This document shows, piece after piece, positions 62,962 to 64,000 of a stretch of DNA of 64,000 bases; within the stretch, counting starts at the first letter, position 1, and each line of letters begins with the position of its first letter. Source of the DNA: JBMOUD01 sp049319665 (lineage in GTDB: Bacteria > Pseudomonadota > Gammaproteobacteria > Enterobacterales > Enterobacteriaceae); NCBI RefSeq assembly GCF_049319665.1, contig NZ_JBMOUD010000015.1:1-64000 (forward strand), read 5' to 3'. The notes beneath the pieces are model-generated. The model was not told the origin of the DNA and did no database searches. It worked only from the letters and a program-made list of their open reading frames with translations. Made by a program: the position numbers and the translations under genes.

Positions 62962-63131
62962 GATTTCTCTTCCATACTCTTGCCCAGATGCTTACGACCT
63001 AGATTGCACTATACACAAGCTGGCATTAAAACGTTGGGTTGTAGTGGCACAGGTAGCGGGCAATATGGAGGGAATATAGTTGGATATAGCGTTTCCCAAT
63101 TCAGTAAAGGAAACGCTACTTAAGACGGTGA

Positions 63132-64000
63132 CTACATTTTTTCTACCGTTTTGATCCCCAGCGTATCCAGACCTGTTTTTAGCGTACGCGCGGTTAAGGC
63201 GGCCAATTTTAGGCGACTCGCTTGCTGAGCAGGATCCTCGCTATTAAGAATCGGGCAAGAGGCATAGAAGGTAGAGAACAGACCCGCTAGATCATACAGA
63301 TATGAGCACATGACATGTGGCGTGCCATCTCGGGCGACCACCAACAAATATTCCTCAAATTGTAGCAAGCGAACTGCCAGATTTTTTTCTGCTGGGCTGT
63401 TTAGCGTAATTTCTCCCTGCAATTGCTGCTCATTAATACCCGAACGACGGAAAATCGAAGCAATACGCGCATAGGCATATTGAATATAAGGGGCTGTATT
63501 ACCTTCAAAGCTCAGCATGCTATCCCAGTCAAAGACATAGTCGGTAATACGGTGTTTCGACAAGTCGGCATATTTGACTGCGCCGATACCGATAACTTCC
63601 GCCAGTTCATCGAGCTCGTCGTGAGGCAAATCGGGCGATTTTTCACTGATTAGCGCACGTGCACGGATGACTGCTTCATCGAGTAATTCCGAGAGCCTCA
63701 CTGTACCGCCTTCGCGGGTTTTGAAAGGTTTACCTTCCTTATCGAGCATCATGCCGAACATATGATGCTCAAGGCTAACTGATGACGGAACGTAACCCGC
63801 TTTATGCACAATTTCCCATGCCATCATTAAATGTTGGTGCTGGCGGGCATCAATATAATAAAGCACACGGTCGGCATGAAGCTGTTCATAACGATACTTG
63901 GCACAGGCGATATCTGTGGTGGTATATAAATAACCACCATCACCTTTCTGGATAATGACGCCCATAGGTTCGCCTTTTTTATTCTCGTACTTATCCAGAT
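63132..64000 (-). CDS. argS: Arginyl-tRNA synthetase, C-terminal part (cut by window edge)
   Basis: About 289 residues visible, continuing beyond base 64000 (the frame stays open through ...YENKKGEPMGVIIQKGDGGY). Visible: YTTTDIACAKYRYE, the class I catalytic end GKPFKTREGG (the KMSKS-equivalent loop), YVFDWDSMLSFEGNTAPYIQ, ARIASIFRR and the C-terminal anticodon-binding DALR domain ending LGIKTVEKM. It charges tRNA-Arg. An apparent start at 63965 is an internal Met. Confidence 0.95.
   Translation of the reverse strand, partial: LDKYENKKGEPMGVIIQKGDGGYLYTTTDIACAKYRYEQLHADRVLYYIDARQHQHLMMAWEIVHKAGYVPSSVSLEHHMFGMMLDKEGKPFKTREGGTVRLSELLDEAVIRARALISEKSPDLPHDELDELAEVIGIGAVKYADLSKHRITDYVFDWDSMLSFEGNTAPYIQYAYARIASIFRRSGINEQQLQGEITLNSPAEKNLAVRLLQFEEYLLVVARDGTPHVMCSYLYDLAGLFSTFYASCPILNSEDPAQQASRLKLAALTARTLKTGLDTLGIKTVEKM

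Overview
The window comes from a member of the Enterobacterales, most likely the Yersinia/Serratia/Hafnia side of the order. The left end carries the standard enterobacterial block sdhE-ygfX / fldB / xerD-dsbC-recJ-prfB-lysS with near-E. coli protein sequences. A glyU-type tRNA-Gly(CCC), ydhP and the 3' part of argS also fit. The genus cannot be fixed from sequence alone. Three copies of a palindromic intergenic element (CTTAGTTATCTAAG core, CAAGTTGCAGG ends) resemble the YPAL-type repeats described in Yersinia.

Layout. 1-600: a 14-bp tandem array joined to a ~285-bp structured repeat (copy 1). 614-8.3 kb: core genes, with the programmed frameshift in prfB. 8.4-10.7 kb: a polar amino-acid ABC importer. 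11.0-12.9 kb: tRNA-Gly, then a 1.8-kb segment with a lipoprotein gene that ends in a degenerate copy of the tRNA 3' end, probably an island remnant. 13-21 kb: metabolic and stress genes (DUF1304 protein, L-asparaginase II, DUF1471 peptide, TetR regulator, DUF417 protein, GST, LysR regulator with an NAD-formate dehydrogenase, HPP protein, a Lys-rich periplasmic protein) and two unrecognised genes.

22.6-33.4 kb is an iron-uptake locus. A Fur-boxed TonB-dependent receptor converges on a Fur-boxed operon with an SbnG/AcsB-like aldolase (probable citrate synthase), a PvsA-like ATP-grasp ligase, two IucA/IucC-type NIS synthetases, a PvsE/SbnH-like PLP decarboxylase and a binding protein. The combination suggests a vibrioferrin-type carboxylate siderophore with its own citrate supply. 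Copy 2 of the structured repeat lies between receptor and operon.

33.7-39 kb: a lysozyme inhibitor (Ivy), a cupin, then folE2, a gamma-carbonic anhydrase, a dihydroorotase paralogue and a HemB lacking the zinc cysteines, behind a perfect 18-bp Zur-like palindrome. This reads as a zinc-sparing operon that replaces zinc enzymes of folate, CO2, pyrimidine and haem metabolism during zinc starvation. 39-46.9 kb: a GAF-GGDEF protein, a chemoreceptor, a periplasmic cupin, a stand-alone sulfite reductase hemoprotein and YdhP. 47.1-48.5 kb: an orphan type VI module (Hcp, Tlde1-like peptidoglycan enzyme, exported immunity candidate). 48.7-51.4 kb: an NCS1 permease with an HTH-ribokinase fusion. 51.8-61 kb: a ToxR/CadC-like membrane regulator divergent from a nine-gene chaperone-usher fimbrial operon with MR/P-like gene order. 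61-64 kb: a short-chain dehydrogenase, a LysR regulator and the C-terminal part of argS.

The two signals not covered by ordinary annotation are the dispersed structured repeat, whose two copies differ by compensatory base-pair changes, and the siderophore locus, which mixes parts of known pathways. All family assignments come from reading motifs; no search was run.
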